This document shows, one piece after another, positions 10,532-20,308 of a stretch of DNA of 64,000 nt; the first letter of the stretch is position 1; each line of letters begins with the position of its first letter. The notes beneath the pieces are model-generated. The model worked only from the letters and a program-made list of their open reading frames with translations. It made no database searches and was not told the DNA's origin. The DNA is from Actinobacillus seminis (lineage in GTDB: Bacteria; Pseudomonadota; Gammaproteobacteria; Enterobacterales; Pasteurellaceae): positions 62,001-126,000 of the forward strand of contig NZ_NLFK01000001.1 in assembly GCF_002263215.1 (NCBI RefSeq). Reading direction: 5' to 3'. A program made the translations under genes and the position numbers.

Positions 10532-10608
10532 TGGTGCGACTAGCTGGACTCGAACCAGTGACCCCCACCATGTCAAGGTGGTGCTCTAACCAACTGAGCT
10601 ATAGTCGC
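10532..10608 (-). tRNA. tRNA-Val (GAC)
   Basis: Read on the minus strand, the 77-base gene starts GCGACTATAGCTC and ends GTCGCACCA, with the CCA encoded. The anticodon loop TTGACAT between CCACC and GGTGG gives anticodon GAC. The D arm and T arm (GGTTCGAGTCC) are standard. Confidence 0.97.
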
Positions 10609-10621
10609 GCAATTGGCGGTT

Positions 10622-10650
10622 AATATATAAGGATTTTTATGCCAATACAA
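10622..10650 (-). promoter_or_regulatory. Promoter of tRNA-Val
   Basis: On the minus strand TTGTAT (10650-10645) and TATATT (10627-10622) are separated by 17 bases. This is a good sigma-70 arrangement about 14 bases before the tRNA 5' end. Confidence 0.6.
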
Positions 10651-10782
10651 GAGATTTTTTGTTTTTGCTGATTGAATGAGAAAAAATTAACCAATTTTAT
10701 TGTCTGTAAAACAAAAAACAGATTATCAAGCCTTTTTAAAATTTTTGTAGTTTGTGATCTCGATCTGATTTTGTTTTCAGCG

Positions 10783-10788
10783 TATAAT
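10783..10788 (+). promoter_or_regulatory. Probable -10 box of pykA
   Basis: A perfect TATAAT lies about 97 bases before the pykA start. No convincing -35 box sits at the right distance. A half-site TGTGATCTCGATCTGA at 10754-10769 resembles one arm of a CRP site, so activation is possible but unproven. Confidence 0.45.
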
Positions 10789-10884
10789 ACGTCGCAGTTT
10801 TTTGACTATAGATAAATGAAAGCATTTGTATCTGTAATCTATAAATAAAAATTTAGTAAATCGTAATTAATGACGGAGTAAAGA

Positions 10885-12324
10885 ATGTCTAGAAGACTAA
10901 GAAGAACAAAAATTGTATGTACAATGGGACCATCTACAGATCGTGGTAATAATTTAGAAAAAATTATTGCTGCCGGTGCGAACGTTGTACGTATGAATTT
11001 TTCTCACGGTACACCGGAAGACCATATCGGTCGTGCGCAACGTGTTCGAGAAATTGCGAAAAAATTAGGCAAAACTGTTGCTATTTTAGGAGACTTGCAA
11101 GGCCCTAAAATTCGTGTATCTACGTTTAAAGACGGTAAAATTTTCTTAAATATTGGTGATAAATTTGTTTTAGATGCAGAATTGCCAAAAGGTGAAGGTA
11201 ATCAAGAATCTGTTGGTTTAGACTATAAAACATTACCGCAGGATGTAGTGCCGGGAGATATTTTATTATTAGATGACGGTCGCGTACAATTAAAAGTGTT
11301 GTCTACTGAAGGCACGAAAGTCTTCACTGAAGTCACTGTTGGCGGTCCGTTGTCAAATAATAAAGGGATCAACAAATTAGGTGGCGGTTTATCTGCAGAT
11401 GCATTAACTGAAAAAGATAAAGCGGATATTATCACGGCAGCACGTATTGGTGTAGATTATTTGGCAGTGTCTTTCCCGCGATCGAGTGCCGATTTACATT
11501 ATGCACGTAAATTAGCTACAGAAGCGGGTTTAAACGCGAAAATTGTTGCAAAAGTAGAACGTGCGGAAACCGTAATTGATGATGCGGCAATGGACGATAT
11601 TATTTTAGCCTCTGATGTGATTATGGTAGCACGCGGTGACTTAGGAGTAGAAATTGGTGATCCTGAGTTAGTCGGTGTACAGAAAAAATTAATCCGTCGT
11701 TCACGTAAATTAAATCGCGTAGTCATTACTGCAACCCAAATGATGGAATCCATGATCAGCAACCCAATGCCAACTCGTGCGGAAGTCATGGATGTGGCAA
11801 ATGCGGTGCTTGACGGTACCGATGCGGTAATGCTTTCTGCAGAAACTGCAGCGGGACAATATCCGGCTGAGACCGTTGCGGCAATGGCGAAAGTTTGTTT
11901 AGGTGCAGAAAAAATGCCAAGCATTAACGTTTCTCGCCACCGTATGGACGTGGAATTTGATGATATTGAAGAAGCGGTAGCAATGTCTGCGATGTTTGCC
12001 GCAAACCATATGAAAGGAGTTGCTGCAATTATTTCTATGACACATAGCGGACGTACGCCGTTGTTAATGTCTCGTATCAGTTCCGGCTTGCCGATTTTTG
12101 CGTTATCGCGTATACAAGAAACCTTAAATTTATGTTCGTTATATCGTGGTGTAACGCCGGTCTTTTGTGATGAAGCTAGTCGTACGGTTGAGGGTGCTAA
12201 ATTAGCTATTCAGCTGTTAAAAGACAAAGGTTTTTTGGTTTCCGGCGATTTAGTGTTATTAACTCAAGGCGACGAGTTAATCCAAGGCGGTACGAATACT
12301 TGCCGTACCTTAGTGGTTGACTAA
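10885..12324 (+). CDS. pykA: Pyruvate kinase
   Basis: Last step of glycolysis: phosphoenolpyruvate plus ADP gives pyruvate plus ATP. The 479 residues are closest in length and sequence to the PykA (type II) form of E. coli (480). The N-terminus [14 protein letters not shown], the substrate region [11 protein letters not shown], the catalytic Lys in AKVERAE and the signature [21 protein letters not shown] are present. The C-terminal regulatory domain ends [12 protein letters not shown]. The start follows GACGGAGTAA. It appears monocistronic, with a promoter -10 upstream and a hairpin downstream. Confidence 0.97.
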   Translation: MSRRLRRTKIVCTMGPSTDRGNNLEKIIAAGANVVRMNFSHGTPEDHIGRAQRVREIAKKLGKTVAILGDLQGPKIRVSTFKDGKIFLNIGDKFVLDAELPKGEGNQESVGLDYKTLPQDVVPGDILLLDDGRVQLKVLSTEGTKVFTEVTVGGPLSNNKGINKLGGGLSADALTEKDKADIITAARIGVDYLAVSFPRSSADLHYARKLATEAGLNAKIVAKVERAETVIDDAAMDDIILASDVIMVARGDLGVEIGDPELVGVQKKLIRRSRKLNRVVITATQMMESMISNPMPTRAEVMDVANAVLDGTDAVMLSAETAAGQYPAETVAAMAKVCLGAEKMPSINVSRHRMDVEFDDIEEAVAMSAMFAANHMKGVAAIISMTHSGRTPLLMSRISSGLPIFALSRIQETLNLCSLYRGVTPVFCDEASRTVEGAKLAIQLLKDKGFLVSGDLVLLTQGDELIQGGTNTCRTLVVD

Positions 12325-12343
12325 TCTCATCCGGGAAAAAGAT

Positions 12344-12375
12344 AAAAGCGGAAGTGCAATCATTTTCGCTTTTTT
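12344..12375 (+). terminator. Terminator after pykA
   Basis: AAAAGCG (12344-12350) pairs with CGCTTTT (12367-12373), followed by more T. The loop is long (16 bases), so confidence is moderate. Confidence 0.5.
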
Positions 12376-12402
12376 ATGGCTTATTGTTCATAAGTGTTGT
12401 TA

Positions 12403-13453
12403 TCATGTAATCGCCATTTTTTGACCGCACTTTGCACTTTGATAAACCAACTCAATTAATTGGAGAACAGTAATGGCTTGTTGCGGTGTGATGATTAAAT
12501 CTTGGTTTTCACATAATACCTGATAAATATTGTCATAATAGGCTTGATAATTGCCGCGTACACTTTCCAGTTTGTGGCGCACGATTTCACCGTTGATTTC
12601 CGTATGTAAGGTTCCCCATTGATTTTCCGGTTCCTGATTCCAATTATCACAAGGGCGGATGCCGGCAAGCAATAAACTTTCTTGATTGTCTAAAGTGAGT
12701 TTAATATAAGAACCTAATTTGCCTTGTAAAATAATGTGCGGCGCAGATTCCCGCGCATATTTTGTGGCAGACATCACAACATTCTTATCGGTATAATAGA
12801 AGGTAATTCTAAAATTATCATCCGCTTTCCCACCTTCATGTTGGCAACGTAAATCCGCATAAAGTGCGGTCGGAATTCCGAATAAATCCACAACATGATA
12901 GATTAAATGCACTCCCAAATCGTAAACCAATCCGGTACCGAATTCGCCGGTCTCTTTCCATTGTTTACGATTTAAGCTTTGGTTAAAACGTTCATAACGA
13001 ATTTCATAATCTACAATATCCCGAGGGGTTGATTTTTTACCAATTATTTCACTGTTAAGGCGCCATTATCCCAACGTCGATTTTGAAAAACGGATAACAT
13101 CACATTTTTTTCTTTGGCTAATAAGGCAAGCTCAGATGCTTCTTGGGCATAAATCGTTAACGGTTTTTCAACAATCACATTTTTCCGGCTAAAATAGCTC
13201 GCTTGCAAAAATCATAATGGGTTTGATTTAGCGTGGTAATCACGACTAAATCAATTTCGTCGGTTAATAATGCCTCAAATTCATGTACGGAGGTTGTTTC
13301 GGGAAATTGCTGCTCGGCATGATTGCTTTTTTGGCGTTCAAAGATTTTTTTAACTTGAAAGCGTGGATCGAGGGTTAAAAATGGTAGATGAAAGGTTTTT
13401 GCCGACATACCAAAGCCGGCAATTCCAATATTTACTCTTTTTTCATGAATCAT
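12403..13453 (-). pseudogene. ydgJ: Gfo/Idh/MocA-family NAD(P)-dependent oxidoreductase (YdgJ-like), two frameshifts
   Basis: A predicted cytosolic sugar-type dehydrogenase whose substrate is unknown. The N-terminal Rossmann part starts [15 protein letters not shown] (from 13453) and breaks after RAILAGK. The coding-strand run of five A at 13184-13180 would need a sixth to continue into NVIVEKPLTIYAQEA. That second frame, with LSVFQNRRWDNGALTVK, stops at a TAA near 13046. The third frame resumes IIGKKSTPRDIVDYEIRYERF and runs through GLVYDLGVHLIYH to the end at 12403. All pieces together make about 349 residues, matching E. coli YdgJ (346). The start overlaps the norM stop by 4 bases (ATGA), so the two form an operon. 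Two separate breaks favour true decay unless the assembly is error-prone. Confidence 0.85.
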
Positions 13454-14844
13454 TTTAATTTTTCCAGTTTAAGCAATAATTGTTGATCAGACAGGGATTG
13501 AATTTTACGCATGCGTTGCAACAATAAAACTGCCGCAATAGTAAGGCTGATTACAAAGCCAATCCAAAATCCTGAAGCCCCTAAATGAGGTACAATAAGA
13601 TCCGTTCTGGATAGTGTATATCCAATCGGCATTCCGATAACCCAATAACAGAATAGCGTAATATAGAGAATGGCTTTTGTGTCTTTATAGCCACGTAACG
13701 CCCCACCTGAAACCACTTGAACCGTATCAGAAAATTGATAAAGTGCGGCGATTAACAGTAGGCTGCCCGCCATGGCAATCACAGTTTGATCATTAACAAA
13801 AATAGAAGCGATCTGATGACGAAAAGTCACTGTGATGAAAGTGGTGATTGCTGCAATAGATAAACCAACAGCAAGTGCGGCGCGAGAAACCTGTTTAGCA
13901 TTAAACGGAGATCCCTCTCCTAATCTTTGCCCTACCAGAATGGTAGTTGCCATACCTAAGGACATTGGCAGCATAAAAATAAATGAACTGGTATTTAATG
14001 CAATCTGATGGCTGGCAACGACATCCGTTCCCAATGGAGAAAGTAACATAGCTGTCAATGCAAATAAAGCAACTTCACAAAATAGTGCAATAGCAATAGG
14101 TAACCCTAAACGTAATAATTTAGTTAATGTGATCATGTTCGGCTTTTCTATGACAGGGGTGAAAATATGTAAATCCCGTTGGTTCTTAGCTTTAGTACAA
14201 TAAAAGATCATCATAAAGCACATTACCCAGTTGACAATAGCAGTGGCAATCCCGCAGCCCACAGCGCCAAATGCCGGTAGACCGAATTTTCCGTAAATAA
14301 AACTGTAATTGAGCGGAATATTTAACAATAAGCCTAAGAACGCGATAATCATTGCCGGCTTGGTTTTTGCAATTCCATCATTTAAGCAACGATAATTAAT
14401 CATTAACAAATAACCGGGTAAACCCCATAACATTGCATGCAAATAACCGATGGTAATATTTGCCAATTTGTCTTCCATTTGCATTAACGAAAGTATTTTA
14501 TCACTATGATAAATAAGTAATCCTAACGGAATGCAGATCATCACAACAATCCATATTCCTTGACGAATTTGATGAGCAATTTTATGTCGTTGGGCAGAAC
14601 CATTTAAATAAGAAATCGACGGTGGAAGTGCTAATAAAAGCCCTTGACCGAATAATACCAAGGGTAACCAAATAGACGCGCCGACAGAAATTGCTGCCAT
14701 ATCTGTTGCGCTGACTCGCCCTGACATGATTGTATCAACCAATCCCATTGAGGTTTGAGCAATTTGCGCCAATAAAATAGGAATTGCAATAGTAATTAAT
14801 TTTTTTATTTCCGCATGATATTCTTTGATAAGTGTTAATTTCAT
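13450..14844 (-). CDS. norM: MATE-family multidrug efflux pump
   Basis: Inner-membrane cation-coupled exporter of drugs and dyes. The 464 residues form two MatE repeats with about 12 membrane helices. The first opens [24 protein letters not shown]. It resembles NorM/MdtK (E. coli MdtK 457). It is divergent from ribE across 100 bases, the arrangement also seen for mdtK and ribC in E. coli, and overlaps the YdgJ-like gene downstream. Confidence 0.93.
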   Translation of the reverse strand: MKLTLIKEYHAEIKKLITIAIPILLAQIAQTSMGLVDTIMSGRVSATDMAAISVGASIWLPLVLFGQGLLLALPPSISYLNGSAQRHKIAHQIRQGIWIVVMICIPLGLLIYHSDKILSLMQMEDKLANITIGYLHAMLWGLPGYLLMINYRCLNDGIAKTKPAMIIAFLGLLLNIPLNYSFIYGKFGLPAFGAVGCGIATAIVNWVMCFMMIFYCTKAKNQRDLHIFTPVIEKPNMITLTKLLRLGLPIAIALFCEVALFALTAMLLSPLGTDVVASHQIALNTSSFIFMLPMSLGMATTILVGQRLGEGSPFNAKQVSRAALAVGLSIAAITTFITVTFRHQIASIFVNDQTVIAMAGSLLLIAALYQFSDTVQVVSGGALRGYKDTKAILYITLFCYWVIGMPIGYTLSRTDLIVPHLGASGFWIGFVISLTIAAVLLLQRMRKIQSLSDQQLLLKLEKLK

Positions 14845-14944
14845 AAAAGATCCGAATTTGTTATACTGATTTCGTTTTTCTTTTCATTAGTTGTGCGGTA
14901 ATATTGAAACTTTACCGCCACTCAATATATAAAGAGAATACATT

Positions 14945-15556
14945 ATGTTTACAGGAATTGTTCAAGGAACAGCTCAAATTCATTCTATTGATGGAAAGGA
15001 CAATTTTAGAACACAGATTGTCAAAATGCCACAAGAATTGTTAATTGATTTGAAAATTGGTGCATCTGTCGCCAATAACGGTGTTTGTTTAACCGTTACG
15101 AATATTAATCAGGATTTAGTAAGTTTTGATTTGATGCAAGAAACATTAAAAATTACCAATTTAGGGCAATTGAAAGTAGGGGATTTTGTTAATATTGAAC
15201 GTGCGATGAGAATGGGGGATGAAATCGGTGGGCATATTTTATCTGGTCATGTGTATTGTACTGCAAAAGTAACAAGACGTATTCCCTCGGCAAATAATTT
15301 ACAGCTTTGGTTTGAATTACCAAACACCGACGTAATGAAATATATTTTAACAAAAGGGTTCATTGCTATTGACGGTATTAGTTTGACGATTGGTGAGGTG
15401 GATACACAAGCATTTTGCGTAAACTTAATCCCGGAAACACTACATCGGACTTTGATAGGAAAACGTGAAATAGGGGATTGGGTGAATATTGAAATTGATC
15501 CGCAAACCCAAGCGATTGTAGATACAGTTGATCGTTATATGGCGGTTAGAAAATAA
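14945..15556 (+). CDS. ribE: Riboflavin synthase alpha chain
   Basis: Dismutates two 6,7-dimethyl-8-ribityllumazine molecules to riboflavin. The 203 residues consist of two lumazine-binding repeats, starting MFTGIVQG with [10 protein letters not shown] in the first and [11 protein letters not shown] in the second. The enzyme acts after ribH, which lies at 25.5 kb in this window. No FMN riboswitch motif is visible in the 100 bases upstream. A paired-uptake hairpin terminates it. Confidence 0.96.
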   Translation: MFTGIVQGTAQIHSIDGKDNFRTQIVKMPQELLIDLKIGASVANNGVCLTVTNINQDLVSFDLMQETLKITNLGQLKVGDFVNIERAMRMGDEIGGHILSGHVYCTAKVTRRIPSANNLQLWFELPNTDVMKYILTKGFIAIDGISLTIGEVDTQAFCVNLIPETLHRTLIGKREIGDWVNIEIDPQTQAIVDTVDRYMAVRK

Positions 15557-15557
15557 A

Positions 15558-15595
15558 AAGTGCGGTTAAAAATTATGTAGATATTGACCGCACTT
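15558..15595 (+). terminator. Terminator after ribE made of paired uptake sequences
   Basis: AAGTGCGGT (15558-15566) and ACCGCACTT (15587-15595) form the stem directly after the ribE stop. Confidence 0.75.
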
Positions 15596-15690
15596 CGTTG
15601 CGTTTTATACAGAAGTTTTTTGCATTTATGCAGTGAATTCATTATAATTTGCCTCTCTATTGAGGCGATAACAATTAGGAACAAGTTTAT

Positions 15691-16155
15691 ATGAAAAAAT
15701 ATCTTTCTTTGATTATGACATTGTTAGCCACGAATGCTATGGCTGAAACCGTCATGCCAGTGGCGCCATCTATGCCAACACTTTATTTAAGTACGGTTGA
15801 CACAGGAGGGCGTGTATTAAAATCGCTCAATACGACGACCTATTCTGTAAGTAATGCAAAATTAGCTTTATGTTGGGAAGTGGTGGGTGTACCACTTTTA
15901 GCTCAAAATAATGTGGTTGAAGTGATAACCGGTCCGGAGCGTTTTACGGTGAACGGTGATAATAATTCTGTGATAAATACCGATAAAAGTGGCAAAGTCT
16001 ATACGATTAAACACGTGGCAACACCGGCAATTAATAATGAATTTATTCGTCGTTGTTGGAAATTTGATAAAAAGGATCCTTTAGGGGAATATAAATTGGA
16101 TGTGACCGTCAATGATGTCTCATTCCCAACGAGAACATTTACGTTGATTAAGTAA
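15691..16155 (+). CDS. Periplasmic protein of unknown function
   Basis: I do not recognise this gene. It encodes 154 residues with a clear Sec signal peptide (MKKYLSLIMTLLATNAMA, probable cleavage before ETVMP). The mature part is about 136 residues, rich in beta-type sequence, with two Cys (LALCWEV and RRCWKF) that could form a disulfide. No membrane segment follows the signal. A good ribosome binding region (TAGGAACAAG) precedes the ATG. It stands alone between ribE and the convergent uspE. Confidence 0.8.
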   Translation: MKKYLSLIMTLLATNAMAETVMPVAPSMPTLYLSTVDTGGRVLKSLNTTTYSVSNAKLALCWEVVGVPLLAQNNVVEVITGPERFTVNGDNNSVINTDKSGKVYTIKHVATPAINNEFIRRCWKFDKKDPLGEYKLDVTVNDVSFPTRTFTLIK

Positions 16156-16164
16156 CAAAACATG

Positions 16165-16192
16165 AAAAAAACGGAATTGATTTCCGGTTTTT
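16165..16192. terminator. Terminator between the 154-residue protein gene and uspE
   Basis: AAAAACGGAA pairs with TTCCGGTTTTT around TTGAT, with one bulged base. It is suited to both convergent genes. Confidence 0.5.
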
Positions 16193-16203
16193 ATCTGTGA
16201 TTT

Positions 16204-17127
16204 TTATTTATTGCCGGGTTTAATTGCCAATAAATTGCAATTTAATTTGCTGATGACATGTTCCGCGGTATTACCAAGGAACGCGGCAGATAAGCCGGTA
16301 CGTCCAATCGTACCTAAAACCACCAACTCCGCCCCCAATTCATCGGCAACTTGAGGGATGACATCTTCCGGAAAACCTTCTCTCACATGTGTATGATCTT
16401 CATCAATACTGAATTTTTGGCGTAATGCTTTCATGTTCAATAAATGTTGTCCGCGTATGCTATTGTTGTATTCAGTCGTATTAAATTCCGGCAAATCAAT
16501 TGCCATATTAATTGGTGTTGGCGGGTAGGCGGTGACTAAATGTACATTGCCACGTTCCAAACTATCTGCTAAATCAATACCGAGCGACACTAATTCTTGA
16601 TTAAAACTGTCATGATGCTCTTCCTCATCTGACACATTTACTGCTACCAGAATACGGCGTTGATGTTTCCAATCGGAATCTTTTACGATCATAATCGGTA
16701 CCGGACATTTGCGTAATAATTGCCAATCCATCGGTGTAAACAATAATGCAGCAAGACTTTCTTCCGCTTGGGTATATTTGACCACCAAATCATAATGTGT
16801 TTTTTCGACTTCAGCGGCAATAGCTTCCGCTTCATTGCTGTTCCAAACGACAATTGAATCAAATTCAATACTCGGATCGTAATATTTTGTCAAATAAGGT
16901 TGAATTGCCTTTTGACGTTGTTCAATTACCCCTTGATGCATATTTCCCCTTTCTTCAGAGGACAAAATTGCCGACATTTCATAAGACAAATCATACACTG
17001 ACATAAAAGTAGTAATTTTCACATTAATATCGCTTTTTTGCTCTTTAACCAAACGGACTGCACGAGCCAGTGCATATTGTTTTTCATTCTCAGGATTGAG
17101 CACCACGAGTATGTTGGTAAACTTCAT
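16204..17127 (-). CDS. uspE: Universal stress protein E
   Basis: Tandem universal-stress-protein repeats in 307 residues (E. coli UspE 316). The first Usp domain opens KFTNILVVLNPENEKQYAL and the second begins near HQRRILVAVNVSDEEE. The ending VLGTIGRTGLSAAFLGNTAEHVI is the G-2x-G-9x-G nucleotide-binding type. It is a cytosolic stress protein, and its partners are unknown here. It lies just downstream of fnr in the same orientation, as in E. coli, and a GGAG motif precedes the ATG. Confidence 0.93.
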   Translation of the reverse strand: MKFTNILVVLNPENEKQYALARAVRLVKEQKSDINVKITTFMSVYDLSYEMSAILSSEERGNMHQGVIEQRQKAIQPYLTKYYDPSIEFDSIVVWNSNEAEAIAAEVEKTHYDLVVKYTQAEESLAALLFTPMDWQLLRKCPVPIMIVKDSDWKHQRRILVAVNVSDEEEHHDSFNQELVSLGIDLADSLERGNVHLVTAYPPTPINMAIDLPEFNTTEYNNSIRGQHLLNMKALRQKFSIDEDHTHVREGFPEDVIPQVADELGAELVVLGTIGRTGLSAAFLGNTAEHVISKLNCNLLAIKPGNK

Positions 17128-17304
17128 AACAATCTCCTTAATTTAACGGTTGTTATTGCGTTAATAGCATAGTGAAGATTGACAAAAATAACAAGAATTT
17201 TCCTACAGATTAGGAAAAGAAGATAACATCACACAAAGAAGGGGAGGGTAAAATCCATAATTTTTCAGTGAAAAAGCCACCTAAAAAAGGATTATCCAAC
17301 TGGT

Positions 17305-18066
17305 TTAATCCCTATTTTTAGCGGTGCCGGCAATATCAGATAAACCTTGCATATCGTTGATAGTAATATATTTTCCTTGTACGGATAAAAGTCCGATTTT
17401 TTGGAAACGACCTAATAAACGACTGATGGTTTCAACGGTTAAGCCTAAATAATTACCGATATCACTACGGGTCATCGTGAGACGGAATTCTCTGGCGGAA
17501 AATCCGCGAGCAGAGTAGCGACGGGACAGATTTTGGATAAATGCCGCTAAACGCTCTTCGGCATTCATTTTGGATAACAACAAAATCATTTCCTGATCCG
17601 TTTTAATTTCATTACTCATTAAACGCATAATTTGCTGGCGTAATTTAGGCATTTTGCCGGACAGATCATCTAAAATATCGAAAGGAATTTCACATACCAT
17701 AGCAGTTTCTAAAGCTTGGGCAAAACTTGGATGTTGCATATTCATAATAGCATCAAACCCTACCAAATCACCGGGTAAATGAAAAGAGGTAATTTGTTCT
17801 TCACCGGTTTCACTAATGGTATAGGATTTTATCGTACCGGAACGAATAGCATAAATTGAATTTAAGGTATCACCGGCTTTAAATAAGACTTGGGATTTTT
17901 GAATAGGTTTTTTACGTTCAATAATATTATCGAGTTGATCTAATTCATGTTCGTTCAATGTAAATGGAATACAAAGCTGACTAATACTACAATCTTGGCA
18001 GTGAATTGCGCAACCTCCGGACTGTACTCGGCGACCAACACGAGTTTCACACGTTAAAATATTCAT
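17305..18066 (-). CDS. fnr: Anaerobic regulator FNR
   Basis: Oxygen-sensing 4Fe-4S transcription regulator. The start at 18066 follows GAGGATAGG and gives 253 residues. The frame extends 12 codons upstream without a better start. The cluster ligands are visible in [16 protein letters not shown] plus the later Cys in [11 protein letters not shown] cyclic-nucleotide-binding-like domain follows ([24 protein letters not shown]), then the helix-turn-helix [24 protein letters not shown]. An FNR-like site sits upstream, suggesting autoregulation. It is divergent from a small membrane-protein gene. Confidence 0.97.
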   Translation of the reverse strand: MNILTCETRVGRRVQSGGCAIHCQDCSISQLCIPFTLNEHELDQLDNIIERKKPIQKSQVLFKAGDTLNSIYAIRSGTIKSYTISETGEEQITSFHLPGDLVGFDAIMNMQHPSFAQALETAMVCEIPFDILDDLSGKMPKLRQQIMRLMSNEIKTDQEMILLLSKMNAEERLAAFIQNLSRRYSARGFSAREFRLTMTRSDIGNYLGLTVETISRLLGRFQKIGLLSVQGKYITINDMQGLSDIAGTAKNRD

Positions 18067-18112
18067 CCTATCCTCAAATAACATGGTAAAATCGGAAAAC
18101 AATCAGGTAAAA

Positions 18113-18126
18113 TTGATCTATCTCAA
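18113..18126. promoter_or_regulatory. FNR-like box between fnr and the small membrane-protein gene
   Basis: TTGATCTATCTCAA matches the consensus TTGAT-N4-ATCAA at nine of ten defined positions. It lies 47 bases upstream of fnr and 57 bases upstream of the 18183 gene, so it could serve both. Confidence 0.6.
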
Positions 18127-18182
18127 TAAATCATATCATTAAATCTAAAATTTAAGAAGATTTAATTTGCAAAAGGAACAAC

Positions 18183-18335
18183 ATGGCAACAGAAAAATTA
18201 ACCCCAAAACGCGTACTTCAAATTCTGCTGATGCTCATCATTCTCATAAGTGCATTTTTCTATAAAACTTATCAACATAATGTATCCACAGATAGCCAAA
18301 GCGCGGTCGAAAATACGGAAGTTTCTGAAAAATAG
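18183..18335 (+). CDS. Small single-pass membrane protein, 50 residues
   Basis: I cannot assign a function. The frame starts MATEKLTPKRVLQILL and has one hydrophobic helix (about 11-27), then FYKTYQH and a polar, acidic tail ending NTEVSEK. The basic N-terminus suggests it stays inside. AAAGGAAC is a fair ribosome binding site. A strong 12-bp terminator stem follows 28 bases after the stop, and an FNR-like box lies upstream. Together these support a real gene despite its size. Confidence 0.65.
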   Translation: MATEKLTPKRVLQILLMLIILISAFFYKTYQHNVSTDSQSAVENTEVSEK

Positions 18336-18363
18336 CAGATTTTAGTGACGTTGTCACATAAAT

Positions 18364-18395
18364 AAAACTGCATAAAATCACTCTTATGCAGTTTT
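18364..18395. terminator. Terminator between the 50-residue gene and the ferritins
   Basis: AAAACTGCATAA (18364-18375) and TTATGCAGTTTT (18384-18395) are exact reverse complements with an 8-base loop. It is symmetrical and so bidirectional. Confidence 0.85.
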
Positions 18396-18405
18396 GTTAT
18401 TGAGA

Positions 18406-18918
18406 CTATTGTGCGGTATCTGTATTTACATTGGCAAGCTCGCCTAAATCTTTATCTACTAAGAATAAGCCTTTACCATCATCACCAAGTAAGTTAAGTT
18501 TATCAATAATACCGCTAAATAATTTTTCTTCTTCATGCTGTTCAGCGACATACCATTGCAAGAAGTTAAAGGCAGAATAGTCTTTTTCTTCAAAGGTTTT
18601 GCCAACTAATTCATTGATTTTGCTTGTGATCAATTTTTCATGTTCATAAGTTAATTCAATCACTTGTTTTAAAGATGAAAACTCATGAGGAGGCGCCTCA
18701 ATCTCACTGATTACCGCCAAAGCACCGGTTTCATTTAAATAGGTGAACAATTTACGCATATGTTGCATTTCTTCTGCAGCATGTTCCGCCAAGAATCTTG
18801 CAGCTCCTTTAAAACCATTTTGCTCACACCAAGCGCTCATTTGTAGGTAAAGGTTGGAAGAGTAAAATTCTAGATTCATTTGATCGTTTAAAAGTTTAAT
18901 AACATTTTGTGATAACAT
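18406..18918 (-). CDS. ftnA: Bacterial non-heme ferritin, second of a tandem pair
   Basis: Iron-storage protein that oxidises Fe(II) and mineralises Fe(III) in a 24-subunit shell. The start at 18918 follows GAGGAG at 7 bases and gives 170 residues. The ferroxidase residues are present: Glu in LEFYSSN, the E..H of AAEEMQHM, Glu in TYEHEKL, and Gln and Glu in AEQHEEEK. It lies 18 bases after the other ferritin in the same operon. The two are paralogues sharing the same core motifs. A tail of about 10 residues (NVNTDTAQ) distinguishes this copy. Confidence 0.92.
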   Translation of the reverse strand: MLSQNVIKLLNDQMNLEFYSSNLYLQMSAWCEQNGFKGAARFLAEHAAEEMQHMRKLFTYLNETGALAVISEIEAPPHEFSSLKQVIELTYEHEKLITSKINELVGKTFEEKDYSAFNFLQWYVAEQHEEEKLFSGIIDKLNLLGDDGKGLFLVDKDLGELANVNTDTAQ

Positions 18919-18936
18919 TTTAATTCTCCTCATCCA

Positions 18937-19422
18937 CTATAATGTCGCTAAATCGCGATCGATAAAATAAAGCCCACTGCCTTCTGCACCCAATAAATTG
19001 AATTTATCCAAAATACTATTAAACAATTTTTCTTCTTCATGTTGTTCGGCAACATACCATTGTAAGAAGTTACAAGTAGAGTGATCTTTGTGAGCAAATG
19101 TAACCTCAACCAACTCATTGATTTTTGAGGTAACATATTTTTCATGTTCTAATGTGATTTCAAACACTTCTTTTAATGAAGCATAGTTATGTTTAGGTGC
19201 TTCAATTTTACCGAGTAATGGCATACCGCCAGTTTCGTTAATATAAGCGAATAATTTTTGCATATGTGCCATCTCTTCATCTGCATGACGTAAGAGAAAA
19301 GCAGCTGCACCTTCAAATCCTTTATTGGCACACCAAGCGCTCATTTGTAAATACACATTGGAAGAATAAAATTCCAAATTAATCTGTTCGTTTAGCTTTT
19401 TCATAATCGCTTCATTTAGCAT
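18937..19422 (-). CDS. ftnB: Bacterial non-heme ferritin, first of a tandem pair
   Basis: Paralogue of the downstream ferritin, 161 residues, with the same ferroxidase set: LEFYSSN, the E..H of [14 protein letters not shown] and AEQHEEEK. Haemophilus influenzae also has two adjacent ferritin genes. Two kinds of subunit could form mixed shells, which is inference. A strong ribosome binding site, GGAAAGGAG, precedes the ATG. A Fur-like box lies about 120 bases upstream. The symbol is provisional. Confidence 0.9.
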   Translation of the reverse strand: MLNEAIMKKLNEQINLEFYSSNVYLQMSAWCANKGFEGAAAFLLRHADEEMAHMQKLFAYINETGGMPLLGKIEAPKHNYASLKEVFEITLEHEKYVTSKINELVEVTFAHKDHSTCNFLQWYVAEQHEEEKLFNSILDKFNLLGAEGSGLYFIDRDLATL

Positions 19423-19442
19423 AACTTACTCCTTTCCGTTTA

Positions 19443-20232
19443 AATAGTTCTAATATCATAAATCCCAAAGGGTAGTTTAACGACTTTTTTATTCTATGCA
19501 AGTAAAATTTATCTTAACTTATTAATTTAAAAGCAATTTTAATAATAATTATTCTTGTTAAGGAAAGATGAAATCATAAATTTTTCGAATAAAAATGACT
19601 GAAAATTGTTTTAATTTCGGGCATTCATGTTTATTGAAATCAATACGTTATACCTTTTGACAGTTACTACCTACCCGAGAGGAAACCAAATTAACGCGCT
19701 TAAATTGCTTAATTATATCAAAATAGCAAAAGTATTTTAAATTTAGCCTATTTATCAATTATTTAATTGTATAATGAACTTACTTTACAAATGGCTTGTT
19801 TTGCATCAGAAACCCTAATCATACATCAGTTGAATTTTTGCCGGATTTTTCACGGTGCGTTACTTAAATAAGGAACTTCATAAAAATTCACCGCACTTTT
19901 TATTATTTATTTTTCGTGCTTATTACCTAACACAATCTTAATTCTCGTCACTTTGTAAATCAGCCTAAAGTATTTTTTGTTTTTTCATATCAAATCGAGT
20001 AATAGAGTAATATTGACTATTTTTGCCATTTACCTTGTGACAACTTATTTTTTGTTATTTAACATAATATACATTATGCGAAATTAGTTGTCGGGTTAGG
20101 GAATACTACGGGTTAAATAAATCACAAAGTTATACACAGGTCGCTTTTATCAGTCTTGCAAGACAATCAAGACATCTTTAAGCATGGTAACGTGTTATTA
20201 TTGAGTTTTATTAAATGGTTAATGCGATTTAT
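19443..20232. other. Long AT-rich gap upstream of the ferritins
   Basis: No convincing gene is visible. It holds a Fur-like box (19540-19554), a possible 37-codon frame without a good ribosome binding site (19627-19740, MFIEINTLYLLTVTTYPRG...), one uptake word (near 19890), a perfect DnaA-type box TTATACACA (20130-20138) and a 12-base palindrome GTCTTGCAAGAC (20153-20164). Its right edge is the insertion point of the IS element. Before that insertion it was the region directly after dapB. Confidence 0.6.
19540..19554 (-). promoter_or_regulatory. Fur-like box upstream of the ferritin pair
   Basis: TAATAATAATTATTC matches 11 of 14 positions of the 7-1-7 Fur consensus TGATAAT-N-ATTATCA. The region is AT-rich, so chance matches are possible. 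Confidence 0.4.
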
Positions 20233-20249
20233 CTAATCGTGCCGTAAAA

Positions 20250-20269
20250 CCACGTCCTTTAGGGCGTGG
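20250..20269 (+). repeat. Left-end hairpin of the IS200/IS605 element
   Basis: CCACGTCC pairs with GGGCGTGG (one T-G wobble) around TTTA. It is a substrate structure for the TnpA transposase. Confidence 0.8.
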
Positions 20270-20308
20270 ATATAAGGTATAAACGGCAAAGCCGTTTCAA
20301 ATTTCTAA

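Noticed and set aside
14845..14944. Possible FMN riboswitch before ribE
   Set aside because: The region is only 100 bases, is shared with the divergent norM promoter, and has none of the conserved FMN-element segments.
19627..19740. 37-codon frame MFIEINTLYLLTVTTYPRG...
   Set aside because: No ribosome binding site and no recognised homology, so it was not listed as a gene.
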